DNA of 64,000 bases from Parahaliea mediterranea (GTDB taxonomy: Bacteria; Pseudomonadota; Gammaproteobacteria; Pseudomonadales; Halieaceae), in assembly GCF_017255185.1 (NCBI RefSeq), contig NZ_JAFKCZ010000001.1:310001-374000 (forward strand), in the 5' to 3' direction. Every line of letters begins with the position of its first letter. Position 1 is the first letter of the stretch. The position numbers were made by a program, and so were the translations under genes. The notes under the pieces were generated by a model. That model did no database searches and had not been told where the DNA came from. It saw nothing but the letters and a program-made list of their open reading frames with translations. Positions 25,892 to 34,780 of the stretch are shown here, one piece after another.

Positions 25892-28471
25892 ATGAGAATG
25901 GACAAACTGACCAACCAGCTGCAGGGCGCGCTGGCCGACGCCCAATCATTGGCCCTGGGCAAGGATCACAACTTTATCGAGCCGGTACACCTGCTGGCGG
26001 CCCTGCTGCAGCAACAGGGCGGCTCGACCCGCCCGCTGCTGCAGCAGGCCGGGGGAGACCTGGTGGGCCTGGCCAACAAGGTCAAGGCCGCGCTGGACGC
26101 CCTGCCCACGGTGAGCGGCGGCAACGCCGGGGACGTGCACCTGTCCAACGACCTGGGGCGCATCCTCAACGTGGCCGACAAGCTGGCCCAGCAAAACGGC
26201 GACGCCTACATCTCCAGCGAGGTGGTATTGCTGGGCATGCTGGAAACCAAGTCCCAGGCCGGCGAGTTGCTCAAGGCCCACGGGGTCACCCAGGAATCGC
26301 TGAAGGCCGCCATCGACCAGGTGCGCGGCGGCGAGGCGGTGAACAATCCCGAGGCCGAGGAATCCCGCCAGGCCCTGCAAAAATACACCATCGACCTGAC
26401 CGAGCGCGCCGAGCAGGGCAAGCTCGACCCGGTGATTGGCCGCGACGACGAGATCCGCCGCACCATCCAGGTGCTGCAGCGCCGCACCAAGAACAACCCG
26501 GTACTGATCGGCGAGCCCGGCGTGGGCAAGACCGCGATTATCGAGGGCCTGGCCCAACGGGTGGTGAACGGCGAGGTGCCCGAGGGCCTGAAGGACAAGC
26601 GCATCCTGTCCCTGGACCTGGGCGCGCTGCTGGCCGGTGCCAAGTTCCGCGGCGATTTCGAGGAGCGCCTGAAGGCGGTTCTCAACGAGCTCTCCAAGCA
26701 GGAGGGCCGCATTATCCTGTTCATCGACGAGCTGCACACCATGGTCGGCGCCGGCAAGGCCGAGGGCTCCATGGACGCGGGCAATATGCTCAAGCCCGCC
26801 CTGGCCCGCGGCGAGCTGCACTGCGTGGGCGCCACCACCCTGGACGAGTACCGCCAGCACCTGGAGAAGGACGCGGCCCTGGAGCGCCGTTTCCAGAAGG
26901 TATTGGTTGACGAGCCCAATGAAGAGGACACCATCGCCATTCTGCGCGGCCTGAAGGAGCGCTACGAGGTGCACCACGGGGTGGATATCACCGACAGCGC
27001 CATTATCGCCGCGGCCAAGTTGTCCCAGCGCTATATCACCGACCGCCAGTTGCCGGACAAGGCCATCGACCTGGTGGACGAGGCCGCCAGCCGTATCCGC
27101 ATGGAAATCGATTCCAAGCCGGAATCCATGGACCGCCTGGAGCGGCGCCTGATCCAGCTCAAGATCGAGCGCGAGGCGGTGAAGAAGGACAAGGACCCGG
27201 CCTCCCAGAAGCAGCTGGACCAGCTCAACGAGGAGATCGACAAGGTCGAGCGCGAGTACTCCGACCTGGAGGAAGTGTGGAAGGCCGAGAAGGCCACCCT
27301 GCAGGGCGCCGCCCACATCAAGGGCGAGCTGGAGCAGGTGAAGCTGGACATGGAGGCGGCGCGCCGGGCCGGCGATTTGACCCGCATGTCGGAACTGCAG
27401 TACGGCCGTATTCCCGAGCTGGAGAAGCAGCTGGCCGCCGCCCATGAGGCGGAGACCACGGAGCGCACCCTGCTGCGCAACAAGGTCACCGACGAGGAAG
27501 TGGCGGAGGTCGTGTCCCGCTGGACCGGTATCCCGGTGGCCAAGATGCTGGAGGGCGACCGCGAGAAACTGCTGCGCATGGAAGAGTCCCTGCACCACCG
27601 GGTGGTGGGCCAGGACGAGGCGGTGACCGCGGTGTCCAACGCCGTGCGTCGCTCGCGCTCCGGTTTGGCCGATCCCAACCGTCCCAACGGCTCCTTCCTG
27701 TTCCTGGGCCCCACCGGGGTGGGCAAGACCGAGCTGTGCAAGGCCCTGGCGGAGTTCCTGTTCGACTCCGAGCAGGCCATGGTGCGGGTCGACATGTCCG
27801 AGTTCATGGAGAAGCACTCCGTGGCGCGGTTGATCGGCGCGCCCCCCGGTTACGTGGGCTACGAGGAGGGCGGCTACCTGACCGAGAAGGTGCGCCGTCG
27901 CCCCTATTCGCTGTTGCTGCTGGACGAGGTGGAAAAAGCCCACCCGGACGTATTCAACATCCTGCTGCAGGTATTGGAGGACGGGCGCCTGACCGACGGC
28001 CAGGGCCGCACGGTGGACTTCCGCAACACGGTGGTGGTGATGACCTCCAACCTCGGCTCCGACCTGATCCAGGAAATGGCCGGCGAGGACAACTACGCCG
28101 CCATGAAGTCGGCGGTGATGGGGGTGGTCGGCAAGCACTTCCGGCCGGAGTTCATCAACCGTATCGACGAGACGGTGGTGTTTCACCCCCTGGCGCAGTC
28201 GCAGATCCGCGGTATCGCCGATATCCAGCTGGCGGCCCTGCGCAAGCGGTTGCAGGAGCGGGAGCTGGGTCTGGAGATCTCGGAGGCCTTTATGGAGCAT
28301 CTCTGCGCCGCGGGCTTCGATCCGGTCTACGGTGCGCGGCCGCTGAAGCGGGCCATCCAGCAGGAGCTGGAAAACCCGCTGGCCCAGCGCATCCTGGCGG
28401 GGGATTTCGAGGCCGGGCAGACCATAGCTGTCGATATGGAGGGCGAATCGGCGGTGTTCAGTCACCGTTGA
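25892..28471 (+). CDS. clpB: ATP-dependent disaggregase ClpB
   Basis: ClpB (Hsp104 family) resolubilises aggregated proteins together with DnaK in the cytosol. The 859-residue chain is of full length. The N-domain starts [23 protein letters not shown]-1 has Walker [11 protein letters not shown] and [16 protein letters not shown]. The coiled-coil middle domain spans about residues 410-525. AAA-2 has [10 protein letters not shown] and [17 protein letters not shown], and the C-terminus reads [19 protein letters not shown]. The ATG at 25892 follows AAGGAGA by 9 nt. Expression is driven by the sigma-32 promoter just upstream and stopped by a strong hairpin 23 nt after the gene. Confidence 0.98.
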   Translation: MRMDKLTNQLQGALADAQSLALGKDHNFIEPVHLLAALLQQQGGSTRPLLQQAGGDLVGLANKVKAALDALPTVSGGNAGDVHLSNDLGRILNVADKLAQQNGDAYISSEVVLLGMLETKSQAGELLKAHGVTQESLKAAIDQVRGGEAVNNPEAEESRQALQKYTIDLTERAEQGKLDPVIGRDDEIRRTIQVLQRRTKNNPVLIGEPGVGKTAIIEGLAQRVVNGEVPEGLKDKRILSLDLGALLAGAKFRGDFEERLKAVLNELSKQEGRIILFIDELHTMVGAGKAEGSMDAGNMLKPALARGELHCVGATTLDEYRQHLEKDAALERRFQKVLVDEPNEEDTIAILRGLKERYEVHHGVDITDSAIIAAAKLSQRYITDRQLPDKAIDLVDEAASRIRMEIDSKPESMDRLERRLIQLKIEREAVKKDKDPASQKQLDQLNEEIDKVEREYSDLEEVWKAEKATLQGAAHIKGELEQVKLDMEAARRAGDLTRMSELQYGRIPELEKQLAAAHEAETTERTLLRNKVTDEEVAEVVSRWTGIPVAKMLEGDREKLLRMEESLHHRVVGQDEAVTAVSNAVRRSRSGLADPNRPNGSFLFLGPTGVGKTELCKALAEFLFDSEQAMVRVDMSEFMEKHSVARLIGAPPGYVGYEEGGYLTEKVRRRPYSLLLLDEVEKAHPDVFNILLQVLEDGRLTDGQGRTVDFRNTVVVMTSNLGSDLIQEMAGEDNYAAMKSAVMGVVGKHFRPEFINRIDETVVFHPLAQSQIRGIADIQLAALRKRLQERELGLEISEAFMEHLCAAGFDPVYGARPLKRAIQQELENPLAQRILAGDFEAGQTIAVDMEGESAVFSHR

Positions 28472-28493
28472 ACGCGTTCCGATAGCCACCTAT

Positions 28494-28521
28494 AAAAATG
28501 GCCCCGAAAGGGGCCATTTTT
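28494..28521. terminator. Bidirectional rho-independent terminator after clpB
   Basis: A perfect 12-bp stem, AAAAATGGCCCC paired with GGGGCCATTTTT around a GAAA tetraloop, ends in a T-run on either strand. It sits between the convergent clpB and DUF4124 genes and can serve both. Confidence 0.95.
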
Positions 28522-28548
28522 ATATCAGTTGAGGTTGTCCTTCGCGTG

Positions 28549-29016
28549 TCAGGGGCAGTGTACGTCGATCATTTGCTCGGCCTTGGCAACCTCAGCCGCT
28601 TTTTGTTCGTCGCTCAGGAACACCAGTTCGCCATTTTCATCGCGCAGCCTGACGCGGGCGGCGGAATTCAGTGTACTGAGGTTTGAACGCGCCAGCTCGC
28701 ACAGCTCGGGGTTTTTCTCGAACTGCTCTTCCTTCGCCTTGGTATCCACTTGCTCGAATTCATTGCCCACCCGCGGTTTTACTTCCGGCGGCACGGCTCC
28801 CTCATCGGGTGTCACCACGCGCTTGAGGCTGCTGCCGGCGGAGATTACCTCGTAGGGGGTGCCCGCGGGGGGAGGCCGGTCGCTGTGCACGGGATTGCCG
28901 CGGTCGTCGAGCCAGCGGTAATAGCTTTTATCGGCACTGGCGCCCGGACTGGTACAGGCCAGCAACAATGACAACGCCAGCAACAGCGGAGCGTGGTAAC
29001 CCTTGGCAATGTGCAC
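28549..29016 (-). CDS. DUF4124 domain-containing putative lipoprotein
   Basis: The start is placed at GTG 29016, preceded by AAGGGGAAGG; an open frame extends further upstream without a good site. The 155-residue protein has a signal segment MHIAKGYHAPLLLALSLLL followed by AC, so it may be lipidated at C21, or cut after ASA. The DUF4124 motif is clear: KSYYRWLDDRGNPVHSDRPP, near residues 29-48. The rest (KNPELCELARSNL, VRLRDENGELVFLSDEQKAAE) is charged and likely helical. DUF4124 proteins are common small envelope proteins of gammaproteobacteria; their role is unknown. It converges on clpB and shares its terminator. Confidence 0.85.
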   Translation of the reverse strand: MHIAKGYHAPLLLALSLLLACTSPGASADKSYYRWLDDRGNPVHSDRPPPAGTPYEVISAGSSLKRVVTPDEGAVPPEVKPRVGNEFEQVDTKAKEEQFEKNPELCELARSNLSTLNSAARVRLRDENGELVFLSDEQKAAEVAKAEQMIDVHCP

Positions 29017-29125
29017 GCGCCCTTCCCCTTGTGTGCGGTATATCGTGCTAAAAGTAACCCAGAAGCTCACAGGGGTGCAATGCGCGAACCGCAGGCATAT
29101 TTGGCCGTATTCCGCTGCGTGGCGG

Positions 29126-29154
29126 TTGACTTCCGCGGCGCGGCGGCGAACAAT
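29126..29154 (+). promoter_or_regulatory. Candidate promoter for a long ilvIH leader
   Basis: TTGACT (29126-29131), a 17-nt spacer and AACAAT (29149-29154) fit a sigma-70 promoter with 5/6 and 4/6 matches. It would give a leader of about 470 nt before ilvI. No branched-chain-rich leader peptide was found in the leader, so an attenuator of the classical type is not supported. Confidence 0.35.
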
Positions 29155-29369
29155 AGCCCGGTCTTACAGGTGGCAACGGCTAACGTTGAGTACCCTCAAC
29201 CCCTGGCCCACTGCCGCGATGCGATGATTCGCGCCAGCTGCCTGTGAGTCCCGTAACCAGCCAGAGCCGCATGGGCCGGGCTGGGGGCCAGATACTGCGC
29301 TACCCCGCAGGGCGACCGATACACGGGTTCGTGATCGCTTTCCCCTTCCTCGCCAGCCATGGCGAGCGT

Positions 29370-29410
29370 GGAAAGAGCCTTTGAGGATAGCCTCTCCGTG
29401 CGCTCTTTCC
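29370..29410 (+). other. Hairpin in the ilvI upstream region
   Basis: GGAAAGAGC at 29370-29378 pairs with GCTCTTTCC at 29402-29410, and inside it GAGG pairs with CCTC around ATAG. A further short stem (CCGG, loop CAATG, CCGG) follows near 29440. The 615-nt gap between DUF4124 and ilvI holds no recognised gene, and these hairpins are the only clear structure. Close to the ilvI ribosome site, AACGC and GCGTT with a short T-run near 29598-29616 could act as a weak attenuator. Confidence 0.45.
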
Positions 29411-29631
29411 GCTTTCCGCAGAAAGACCCTGGAGGGCTTCCGGCAATGCCGGGGGACGAAGGTTTCGTAGAAGGTCTCGTATCTTCTCGCACTGTATCTC
29501 GCCCGTACCGGGAGTGGCGTCGCCCTGCGGTGTACCGGGCCAGGTATTTCACAGTGCTTCTCCACACAGACGATCGGAACTGCCGCCGGCGAGGGTAACG
29601 CGTCGGGGCGTTTTGCAATCAGGAGATAATC

Positions 29632-31377
29632 GTGGAGATGTTATCCGGCGGTGAAATGATCGCCCGCGCCCTGGAAGACGAGGGAGTCGAGTATATCTTC
29701 GGCTACCCGGGCGGCGCGGTGCTGCATATATACGACGCTTTGTTCAAGACGAGCAAGATTCCCCATGTGCTGGTGCGGCACGAGCAGGCGGCGACCCACG
29801 CCGCCGACGGCTACGCCCGCGCCACCGGCAAGCCCGGTGTGGTGCTGGTGACGTCCGGCCCCGGCGCCACCAACGCGGTCACCGGTATCGCTACCGCCTA
29901 CATGGACTCCATTCCCATGGTGGTGCTGTCGGGCCAGGTGGCCAGCCACCTGATCGGCGAGGACGCCTTCCAGGAGACCGACATGGTGGGCATCTCCCGG
30001 CCCATCGTGAAACACAGCTTCATGGTGCGCGAGCCGGAGGAGATCCCGGCCACCATCAAGAAGGCCTTCCATATCGCCGCCAGCGGCCGTCCCGGGCCGG
30101 TGGTGATCGACATTCCCAAGGACGCCACGCGCCCGGATGCCAAGTTCGAGTACCACTACCCGGACGCGGTGAAAATCCGCTCCTACGCCCCCGCCCAGCG
30201 CGGCCACACCGGGCAGATCAAGAAAGCGGCGCGCCTGCTGCTGTCCGCCAAACGGCCGGTGATCTATGCCGGCGGCGGCGTGGTGCAGGGCGAGGCCAGC
30301 GGCCTGCTCACCGAGTTGGCGCGCGAGCTCAATTACCCGGTGACCAATACCCTGATGGGTCTCGGCGCCTACCCGGGCACCGACCGCCAGTTCCTGGGCA
30401 TGCTGGGCATGCACGGTCTGTACGAGGCCAACATGGCCATGCACCACTCGGACGTGATCCTGGCGGTGGGCGCGCGCTTCGACGACCGCGTCACCAACAC
30501 GGTGTCCAAGTTCTGCCCCGGGGCCAAGATTATTCATATCGATATCGATCCCACGTCCATCTCCAAGACCGTCAACGCGGACATTCCCATCGTGGGCCCG
30601 GTGCAGTCGGTGCTCGCTGACCTCACCGAGCAGGTCCGTCAGCTGCGGAAGAAAGACACGGAACTGCCCGATCCCGGCGCCCTGGCGCGTTGGTGGCAAC
30701 AGATCGACGAGTGGCGCGGGGACCACGGCCTGTGGACCGGCCGCCGCTATGGCGAGAGCGACCGGATCATGCCCCAGCAGGTGATCGAGAGCCTGTACCG
30801 GGTGACCGGCGGTGACGCCTACATTACCTCCGACGTGGGTCAGCACCAGATGTTCGCGGCCCAGTACTACCGCTTCGACCAGCCCCGGCGCTGGATCAAT
30901 TCCGGGGGGCTGGGCACCATGGGCTTCGGCCTGCCGGCGGCCATGGGCGCCAAGTTGGCCTTCCCGGACAAGGAGGTGGCCTGTGTCACCGGCGAGGGCA
31001 GTATCCAGATGAATATCCAGGAGCTGTCCACCTGCACCCAGTACAAGCTGCCGGTGAAGATCATCAACCTGCGCAACAACTACCTGGGCATGGTCAAGCA
31101 GTGGCAGGACATGCAGTACGAGGGCCGTTACGCCATGAGTACCTACGAGGACTCGCTGCCGGATTTCACCCGGCTGATGGAGGCCTACGGCCACGTGGGC
31201 ATGCAGGTCACGGATCTGGCCGATCTGGACACGAAAATGGAAGAGGCCTTCGCGATGAAGGACAAGCTGGTGTTCCTCGATGTCTTCATCGACCCGATGG
31301 AGCACGTGTACCCGATGCACGTGGCGCCCAACGGCGCGATGAAGGACATGTGGCTGAGCAAGAACGAGAGGACCTGA
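29632..31377 (+). CDS. ilvI: Acetolactate synthase large (catalytic) subunit
   Basis: This ThDP enzyme makes acetolactate and acetohydroxybutyrate, the first common step to valine, leucine and isoleucine. The 581-residue protein starts at GTG 29632 after an AGGAGA ribosome site. The N-terminal domain has the catalytic glutamate E51 in [19 protein letters not shown]. The C-terminal ThDP motif runs from [15 protein letters not shown] to [10 protein letters not shown]. It ends 1 nt before ilvH and the two subunits are certainly co-transcribed. Whether it corresponds to IlvI, IlvB or IlvG of E. coli cannot be told from sequence reading; ilvI is used because of the ilvH-like small subunit. Confidence 0.96.
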   Translation: MEMLSGGEMIARALEDEGVEYIFGYPGGAVLHIYDALFKTSKIPHVLVRHEQAATHAADGYARATGKPGVVLVTSGPGATNAVTGIATAYMDSIPMVVLSGQVASHLIGEDAFQETDMVGISRPIVKHSFMVREPEEIPATIKKAFHIAASGRPGPVVIDIPKDATRPDAKFEYHYPDAVKIRSYAPAQRGHTGQIKKAARLLLSAKRPVIYAGGGVVQGEASGLLTELARELNYPVTNTLMGLGAYPGTDRQFLGMLGMHGLYEANMAMHHSDVILAVGARFDDRVTNTVSKFCPGAKIIHIDIDPTSISKTVNADIPIVGPVQSVLADLTEQVRQLRKKDTELPDPGALARWWQQIDEWRGDHGLWTGRRYGESDRIMPQQVIESLYRVTGGDAYITSDVGQHQMFAAQYYRFDQPRRWINSGGLGTMGFGLPAAMGAKLAFPDKEVACVTGEGSIQMNIQELSTCTQYKLPVKIINLRNNYLGMVKQWQDMQYEGRYAMSTYEDSLPDFTRLMEAYGHVGMQVTDLADLDTKMEEAFAMKDKLVFLDVFIDPMEHVYPMHVAPNGAMKDMWLSKNERT

Positions 31378-31378
31378 G

Positions 31379-31873
31379 ATGCGACGTATCATATCGATCC
31401 TGATGGAAAACGAGCCCGGGGCCCTGTCCAGGGTGGTCGGCCTGTTCTCCCAGCGCGGCTACAACATCGAGACCCTGAACGTGGCGCCCACCGACGACGC
31501 CACCCTGTCGCGGCTGACCCTGACCACGGTGGGGGATGACCGCATCATCGAGCAGATCACCAAGCAGCTGAACAAGCTGGTGGATGTGGTCAAGGTAGTG
31601 GATTTGACCGAGGGCGCCCATATCGAGCGCGACATGATGTTGATCAAGGTGCGCGCCAACGGCGGCGCCCAGCGCGACGAGGTCAAGCGCACCACCGACA
31701 TCTTCCGCGGCCAGATCGTGGATGTGGGCCCCAACGTCTACACCATCCAGCTCACCGGCACCGGCGAGAAACTGGATTCCTTCGTGGCCGCCATGGCCGA
31801 GGCGGAGATCCTGGAGGTGGTGCGCTCCGGCATCGCCGGCATCTCCCGCGGCGAGAAGGTCCTGCGGTTGTAG
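31379..31873 (+). CDS. ilvH: Acetolactate synthase small (regulatory) subunit
   Basis: The 164-residue subunit carries the N-terminal ACT domain (MRRIISILMENEPGALSRV, GLFSQRGYNIETLNVAPT) that gives valine feedback inhibition, followed by the ALS-type C-terminal domain (ERDMMLIKVRANGGAQRDEV, TGTGEKLDSFVAAM). It activates and regulates the catalytic subunit encoded just upstream. Length equals that of E. coli IlvH (163). The gene is followed by a REP cluster and a convergent ATP-grasp gene. Confidence 0.96.
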   Translation: MRRIISILMENEPGALSRVVGLFSQRGYNIETLNVAPTDDATLSRLTLTTVGDDRIIEQITKQLNKLVDVVKVVDLTEGAHIERDMMLIKVRANGGAQRDEVKRTTDIFRGQIVDVGPNVYTIQLTGTGEKLDSFVAAMAEAEILEVVRSGIAGISRGEKVLRL

Positions 31874-31927
31874 AGTCTACAACAGGCCCGCTGTCCGCCC
31901 CACACGGATAGGAAGTGCCCCCTCCCT

Positions 31928-31984
31928 GTAGGGTCGAATTCATTCGACCAAATACCCGCAATGGCCGGATGAATCCGGCCCTAC
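31928..31984. repeat. REP pair after ilvH, with a fourth stem version
   Basis: A forward copy (31928-31949, arms GGTCGAAT/ATTCGACC) is followed by a reverse copy (31963-31984) with arms GGCCGGAT/ATCCGGCC ending CTAC. The latter has an extra matched change on both arms, so its stem is fully paired. The pair lies between the convergent ilvH and ATP-grasp genes. A partial TCCGCCCC match at about 31894 may be a third, decayed element. Confidence 0.88.
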
Positions 31985-31993
31985 AGGGGGCAG

Positions 31994-33460
31994 TCAATGC
32001 CCCCGCTTTGCTTCCATCCGTTTTAGCAGGGTGGACATAATCATCCGGTACAGCTCCGTTCCCAGGTAGCGATCCTCGACGCCGCTGTCGATGCTGGGAT
32101 TGTCGTTGACCTCGATCACGAAGCCCTTGCCCTGGCTCTCCTTGACGTCCACGCCGTAAAAGCCGTCGCCGATCGGCCGGGTGGCGCGCACCGCGGCTTC
32201 CAGCACCGCCGGGGGCACCTCGAATGTGGGCAGGGTATCGAATCCGCCGGAATCGGTCTTCTGACCGTGGCGGTAGATCTGCCAGTGGTCTTTCACCATG
32301 TAATAGCGGCAGGCGTAGAGCGGTTTGCGATCGAGAATGCCGATGCGCCAGTCGAAATCGGTGTACAGGAACTCCTGGGCCAGCAGCAGGGTGGAGTGCT
32401 GGAACAGGCGCTTGCAGATCGTCTTTAGCTCGCCGGGATCGGCGGCCTTTTCCACACCCTTGGAGAAGGCCCCGTCGGGGATCTTGACCACGATCGGGTA
32501 ACCCAGCTTTTCGCCGAGTTCATCCAGCTGTCCCGGCTGGTCCTTGTACAGCACCACGGTCTTTGGCGAGGGCACTTTGTGGGTGCGGAACAGGTCCGCG
32601 AGGTAGATCTTGTTGGTGCAGCGCAGGATGGAGTTGCTGTCGTCGATGACCACCAGGCCCTCGCTCTCGGCCTTCTTGGCGAAGCGGTAGGTGTAGTGAT
32701 CGATATTGGTGGTGGCGCGGATGAACAGGCCATCGTACTCCGGCAGGCGCAGGTAGTCTCGCTGGGTGATCAGCTCCACGTCCACACCCAGTTCCCGGCC
32801 CGCCTTGACGAAGTGCTTCAGGGCCTTCGCATCCGAGGGCGGCAGCGCCTCCGCCGGGTCGACCAGCACGGCCAGGTCATAGCGGGCGGATTTTTGTTCC
32901 CGCTGCCGGCGCCACACCTTGCGGCTGAACTCGTCCAGCGCCTCGGCAAAGCTGCTCTCCTCGGCGTCGCCGAGTCCTTTCGGCGAGCGCGGGCGCAGGC
33001 TGGCGATTTCCCACTGTTTGCGGTAGCGCAGGGTGATCTCCAGGATCGGGCAGGGGAAGACCTCAAACAGTTTTTGCGCCAGCTCGTCGTAGCGCGGGTC
33101 GCCGGTGTGGCCAAAAAAGCTCAACAGGGGAATGTCGCGCGAGGTGTCGGCGTCCTTCAGCGCCTTGTACACCCGCTGGCTGAAGTCATCCAGGTGGATG
33201 CGGTACAGCGAGCGTTTGCTGAGGTCGTTGAGGGTGCGCACCGAGGGGATGACCCGGTGCCCCCGGGCCTCCGCCAACAGGGAGCAGTAGTAACCCTGGG
33301 ACAGGTAACCGAAACTGCGACTCAGGTTGATGACCCGGGTGCGCGCCGCCCCGGAAGGGTAGTGGCCGCCCAGGTAGTCGGCGAAGGTGATGACCTGTTC
33401 GCTGGGGTAGTAGGGCGCCCAGTCGGCGCGGTTGTCGATGACGATCAGGGTTTGCGACAT
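31994..33460 (-). CDS. RimK-like ATP-grasp ligase with N-terminal RLAN domain
   Basis: The 488-residue protein has an N-terminal half of the RLAN type (found before RimK-like ATP-grasp domains; TLIVIDNRADWAPYYPSEQV, FFGHTGDPRYDEL) and a C-terminal ATP-grasp domain. The ATP-grasp shows KTVVLYKDQPGQLDEL, YPIVVKIPDGAFSKGV, the FLYTDFDWRIGIL strand and metal ligands in GFVIEVNDNPSIDSGVED. Such enzymes join an amino acid or peptide to a carboxylate, with an acyl phosphate intermediate; the substrate here is unknown. The first ATG in frame with homology-like sequence is 33460 (MSQTLIVID); the frame opens upstream at a TTG. Related loci often place a partner enzyme next door, but here the neighbours are REPs. 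Confidence 0.85.
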   Translation of the reverse strand: MSQTLIVIDNRADWAPYYPSEQVITFADYLGGHYPSGAARTRVINLSRSFGYLSQGYYCSLLAEARGHRVIPSVRTLNDLSKRSLYRIHLDDFSQRVYKALKDADTSRDIPLLSFFGHTGDPRYDELAQKLFEVFPCPILEITLRYRKQWEIASLRPRSPKGLGDAEESSFAEALDEFSRKVWRRQREQKSARYDLAVLVDPAEALPPSDAKALKHFVKAGRELGVDVELITQRDYLRLPEYDGLFIRATTNIDHYTYRFAKKAESEGLVVIDDSNSILRCTNKIYLADLFRTHKVPSPKTVVLYKDQPGQLDELGEKLGYPIVVKIPDGAFSKGVEKAADPGELKTICKRLFQHSTLLLAQEFLYTDFDWRIGILDRKPLYACRYYMVKDHWQIYRHGQKTDSGGFDTLPTFEVPPAVLEAAVRATRPIGDGFYGVDVKESQGKGFVIEVNDNPSIDSGVEDRYLGTELYRMIMSTLLKRMEAKRGH

Positions 33461-33611
33461 GTCGCGGTGTCCGCCGTGACTCAAAGGGGCGAGTATTCGC
33501 CACCCGGGCGTGGCGCGTCAATTGGCGCCCGTGCCTTAGCCCATGAATTAATACCAAAGATCCGAAAAAGAAAAATAGGTATCCGTCCCGAAAGGTACTT
33601 GCTCAACCGTT

Positions 33612-33679
33612 GTAGGGCCGAATTTATTCGGCCATTGATGCCGTGAGCGCCTTTATTGGTCGAATGAATTCGACCCTAC
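33612..33679. repeat. REP pair between ATP-grasp and deacetylase genes
   Basis: A forward copy at 33612-33633 (GTAG head, arms GGCCGAAT/ATTCGGCC) and a reverse copy at 33658-33679 (arms GGTCGAAT/ATTCGACC, ending CTAC) lie 24 nt apart. The two use different stem versions. These are the last REPs in the window. The rest of the 290-nt gap is AT-richer and has two copies of GTATCCGTCCC (near 33573 and 33723) and no gene. Confidence 0.88.
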
Positions 33680-33752
33680 AGAGGGCAAAATACCCTGTTT
33701 TTCACCTAAGTAAGCGCCATTCGTATCCGTCCCCCATTTTTTATGTCCCCGT

Positions 33753-34676
33753 TTAGGTGGCGCCGAGGAAGGCTTTCAGGTGGGCCTCCACGCTGCGGGC
33801 CAGGGCGTGCAGTTCATAGCCGCCCTCCAGGCAGGACACCACCCGGCCCGCGGCGGAGGTCTCGGCCTGCTCGCAGATGCGCCGGGTGATCCAGTGGTAG
33901 TCGGTGTCCACCAGGTTCAGGCCCGCCATGTCATCCGCCTGGTGGGCGTCGAAGCCCGCCGATACCAGTATCAGCTGCGGCGCGAAGTCAGCCAGCGGCC
34001 CCAGCCAGTGGTCTTCCACCGCGCGGCGGAAGCCCTCGCTCCCGGTGCCCGCGGGGAGCGGGGTATTGATGACATTGCCCGCCCGGCAGGTGTCGCCGGT
34101 ATGGGGGTAGAAGGGGTGCTGGAAGGTGGAGCAGAACAGGATGCGTTCGTCGCCCTGCACGATGTGCTCGGTGCCGTTGCCGTGGTGGACGTCGAAATCC
34201 AGGATCGCGACGCGTTCCAGGCCGTAGTGTCCCAGCGCGTGATAGGCGCCCACCACGACATTGTTGAACAGGCAGAAGCCCATCGCCCGGTCGCGCTCGG
34301 CGTGGTGTCCCGGGGGGCGCACGGCGCAGAATGCCCGGTCGACCTCGCCCGACATGACCAGGTCCACCCCCAGCTGCGCCGCGCCGGCGGCGCGCAGGGC
34401 AGCGGGCAGGCTGTGTGGGTTCATGCTCGTGTCGGGGTCCAGCGGGTGGTAGCCGCTGGTTGGCGCGGCGGCGAACAGGGACTGTACGTAGGCCGGGTCG
34501 TGAACCTGCTCCAGCAGGGAGCGGCTGACTTGTGGAGCTTCGTGGTGCCGCAGCACCGCGTCCAGGCCGCAGGCAATCAGGCGGTCGGCGATGGCGTTCA
34601 GCCGCGCGGGCTGCTCGGGGTGGGGGCCCATTTCGTGCAGCAGGCATTCCGGATGGCTGATATAGGCGATGGTCAT
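33753..34676 (-). CDS. Zinc-dependent deacetylase of the histone deacetylase family
   Basis: The 307-residue cytosolic protein has the class II HDAC fold markers. The charge-relay histidines H124 and H125 are in RPPGHHAERD. Zinc ligands D162 and H164 are in ILDFDVHHGNGTE and the third, D243, in VSAGFDAHQADD. The catalytic-site glycine-tyrosine motif is LEGGYEL. Bacterial members remove acetyl groups from proteins (AcuC) or polyamines. It is divergent from a Pat-like protein lysine acetyltransferase with 104 nt between the starts, which favours a protein-deacetylase role. The substrate is inference. Start is ATG 34676. Confidence 0.9.
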   Translation of the reverse strand: MTIAYISHPECLLHEMGPHPEQPARLNAIADRLIACGLDAVLRHHEAPQVSRSLLEQVHDPAYVQSLFAAAPTSGYHPLDPDTSMNPHSLPAALRAAGAAQLGVDLVMSGEVDRAFCAVRPPGHHAERDRAMGFCLFNNVVVGAYHALGHYGLERVAILDFDVHHGNGTEHIVQGDERILFCSTFQHPFYPHTGDTCRAGNVINTPLPAGTGSEGFRRAVEDHWLGPLADFAPQLILVSAGFDAHQADDMAGLNLVDTDYHWITRRICEQAETSAAGRVVSCLEGGYELHALARSVEAHLKAFLGAT

Positions 34677-34780
34677 GGTCGCAATTCCCGTGGCGGCCGT
34701 CGCATTGTGGCTGCGGCGTCGCCCTGTTGAGGTCTATACTGCGAGCAACTGTAGTACAGGATGCACCACAGGTTAAGCGA

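Noticed and set aside
25946-28489. 847-codon minus-strand open frame opposite clpB
   Set aside because: Same cause; clpB is complete and well conserved on the other strand.
29164-29565. Branched-chain leader peptide or other small gene before ilvI
   Set aside because: Open frames are present on both strands but none has a ribosome site together with clustered Leu, Val or Ile codons.
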